Assembly: GCA_028583405.1 (NCBI GenBank)
Contig: CM053257.1
Coordinates: forward strand, 32,628,556-32,692,555
DNA length: 64,000 bases
Direction: 5' to 3'
Source: Pogonophryne albipinna
Taxonomy: Eukaryota; Chordata; Actinopteri; Perciformes; Artedidraconidae
A program made the position numbers and the translations under genes. Numbering within the stretch: position 1 is the first letter of the stretch; each line of letters starts with the position of its first letter. Positions 63,320-64,000 of this stretch are shown here, one piece after another. The notes under the pieces were generated by a model, which was not told the DNA's origin, searched no databases, and saw only the letters and a list, made by a program, of their open reading frames with translations.

Positions 63320-64000
63320 GTGAGTCTGACTCTTTACAAAAAGGGCATACATTATTTTATTTGTATGAATAACATTGAAGAGAAATAACATGTTTTTTAT
63401 GTTTATAATATTCATTCGCTTTGCAGAGTGCTGCTGATAACGGAGAACAACGTGAGTTGGAAATGAAGAATTGACTGTACAGTATATTGACATTTGTTTC
63501 TTCTTAGTTTCTCTTTGAAATGTTCTGGTATCATTTGTTTTCTCTGTTGTTTCAGAAGAGTCTTTGGACGCCTCTGACATCATCGAGAGAGCTAATGCTC
63601 ACATAAGTACGACACAAGTTTCATATTTTCTGTCCAAAATCCAAAAACATGATGGCAAAATGACAATAAGACTTGGTATAGATCTCATCTCTGTTCGTCA
63701 AAGTCGAACAACAGAATATGAGTTTTCAAAAGTTACCATTGAAGACATTTATGAAGGATTCTTTTCCAAACATCTGTTGGGTTCAGCTTGTGTTATTTGA
63801 GGACATTTTAAGGTTTCTCATTGTTGGTCAGACATGCTTGTGTGATTTGTAACTTGTTAAAATGTATTTTTCACGAAGGGAAAAACCCTAAGCCTCAGCA
63901 CATTTGTACATTTCAATGATATTTGTGAAACTCCAGACTCCTGGTACGGATATTCATGAACATGTTTTACTTATTGTTCTGCAGCTACGCACCTGGTCGA
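63266..64000 (+). CDS. Astacin-family (M12A) metalloprotease, hatching-enzyme-like, N-terminal part
   Basis: Four coding exons are seen: 63266-63319, 63427-63451, 63556-63606 and 63985 to the window edge. They join in phase to MTPVWLFVLFMSLSAIPP, SAADNGEQ, QESLDASDIIERANAHI, then TTHLV. The first 18 residues form a signal peptide. DASDIIERANA followed by LV resembles the propeptide of fish six-cysteine astacins (hatching enzymes, nephrosin-like), with the inhibitory FxGD and catalytic HExxH regions expected just beyond the window. Astacins are secreted zinc endopeptidases; fish members digest the egg envelope or act in mucosa and immune tissue. The catalytic domain is not visible, so family assignment rests on the leader and propeptide only. 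Small first exons and a TATA promoter fit the family. Confidence 0.75.
63427..63451 (+). CDS. astacin-like 25-base micro-exon
   Basis: Between tcgctttgcag and gtgagt, it encodes SAADNGEQ plus one base. It is far too short for ORF detection and was found from splice sites and phase. Confidence 0.7.
63556..63606 (+). CDS. astacin-like propeptide exon
   Basis: Between gttgtttcag and gtacga, it completes a glutamine and encodes ESLDASDIIERANAHI, the recognisable astacin propeptide motif. Confidence 0.75.
   Translation, partial: KSLWTPLTSSRELMLT
63985..64000 (+). CDS. astacin-like exon, cut by window edge
   Basis: After gttctgcag it reads TTHLV in phase. The exon continues past the window. Confidence 0.65.

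Overview
This is a window of vertebrate nuclear DNA from a ray-finned fish, probably a percomorph-type teleost. The basis is split genes with GT-AG introns, two genes that are neighbours in human (PPM1E and TRIM37, 17q22), and a fish-style repeat load: Tc1, hAT and TTAA-target DNA transposons, L2/Rex1-like LINE tails, tRNA-derived SINEs and long CA/GT microsatellites. The species cannot be named from the sequence.

Three protein-coding genes are supported. (1) ppm1e, plus strand, 8550-16098: six coding exons covering the complete PP2C phosphatase domain and the C-terminal tail. The upstream first coding exon is outside the window or not recognisable. (2) trim37, minus strand, 54625 down to 25528: 23 coding exons (RING, B-box, coiled coil, MATH, acidic and C-terminal region) that join without a frame break into 930 codons including the stop. 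The short first coding exon is not visible and may lie in the 1000-base assembly gap at 55501-56500. ppm1e and trim37 converge tail to tail across about 9.4 kb of UTR and spacer. (3) At the right edge, plus strand from about 63107, begins an astacin-family (hatching-enzyme-like) secreted metalloprotease: TATA box, 5' UTR exon, signal-peptide exon and two small propeptide exons. A further exon runs off the window. It is divergent from trim37.

Everything else is intron, spacer or repeat. 1-8549: LINE reverse transcriptase fragment, SINEs, MITEs and a 925-bp minisatellite of exactly 25 x 37 bp. 8672-15214: ppm1e introns with a second 37-bp minisatellite and GT tracts against three splice acceptors. 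16099-25527: 3' UTRs and spacer with few repeats. 25575-54523: trim37 introns, rich in nested DNA transposons, including a TTAA element carrying two hAT insertions with perfect 8-bp target duplications. 56501-63076: transposon-rich spacer with a 2-kb TTAA element, a 1.4-kb hAT element and a perfect 52-bp palindrome.

No operon, CRISPR, phage or other prokaryotic-type system is present. The most unusual content is how short tandem arrays grew from pieces of transposons, and how such arrays sit directly against splice sites of ppm1e and trim37.
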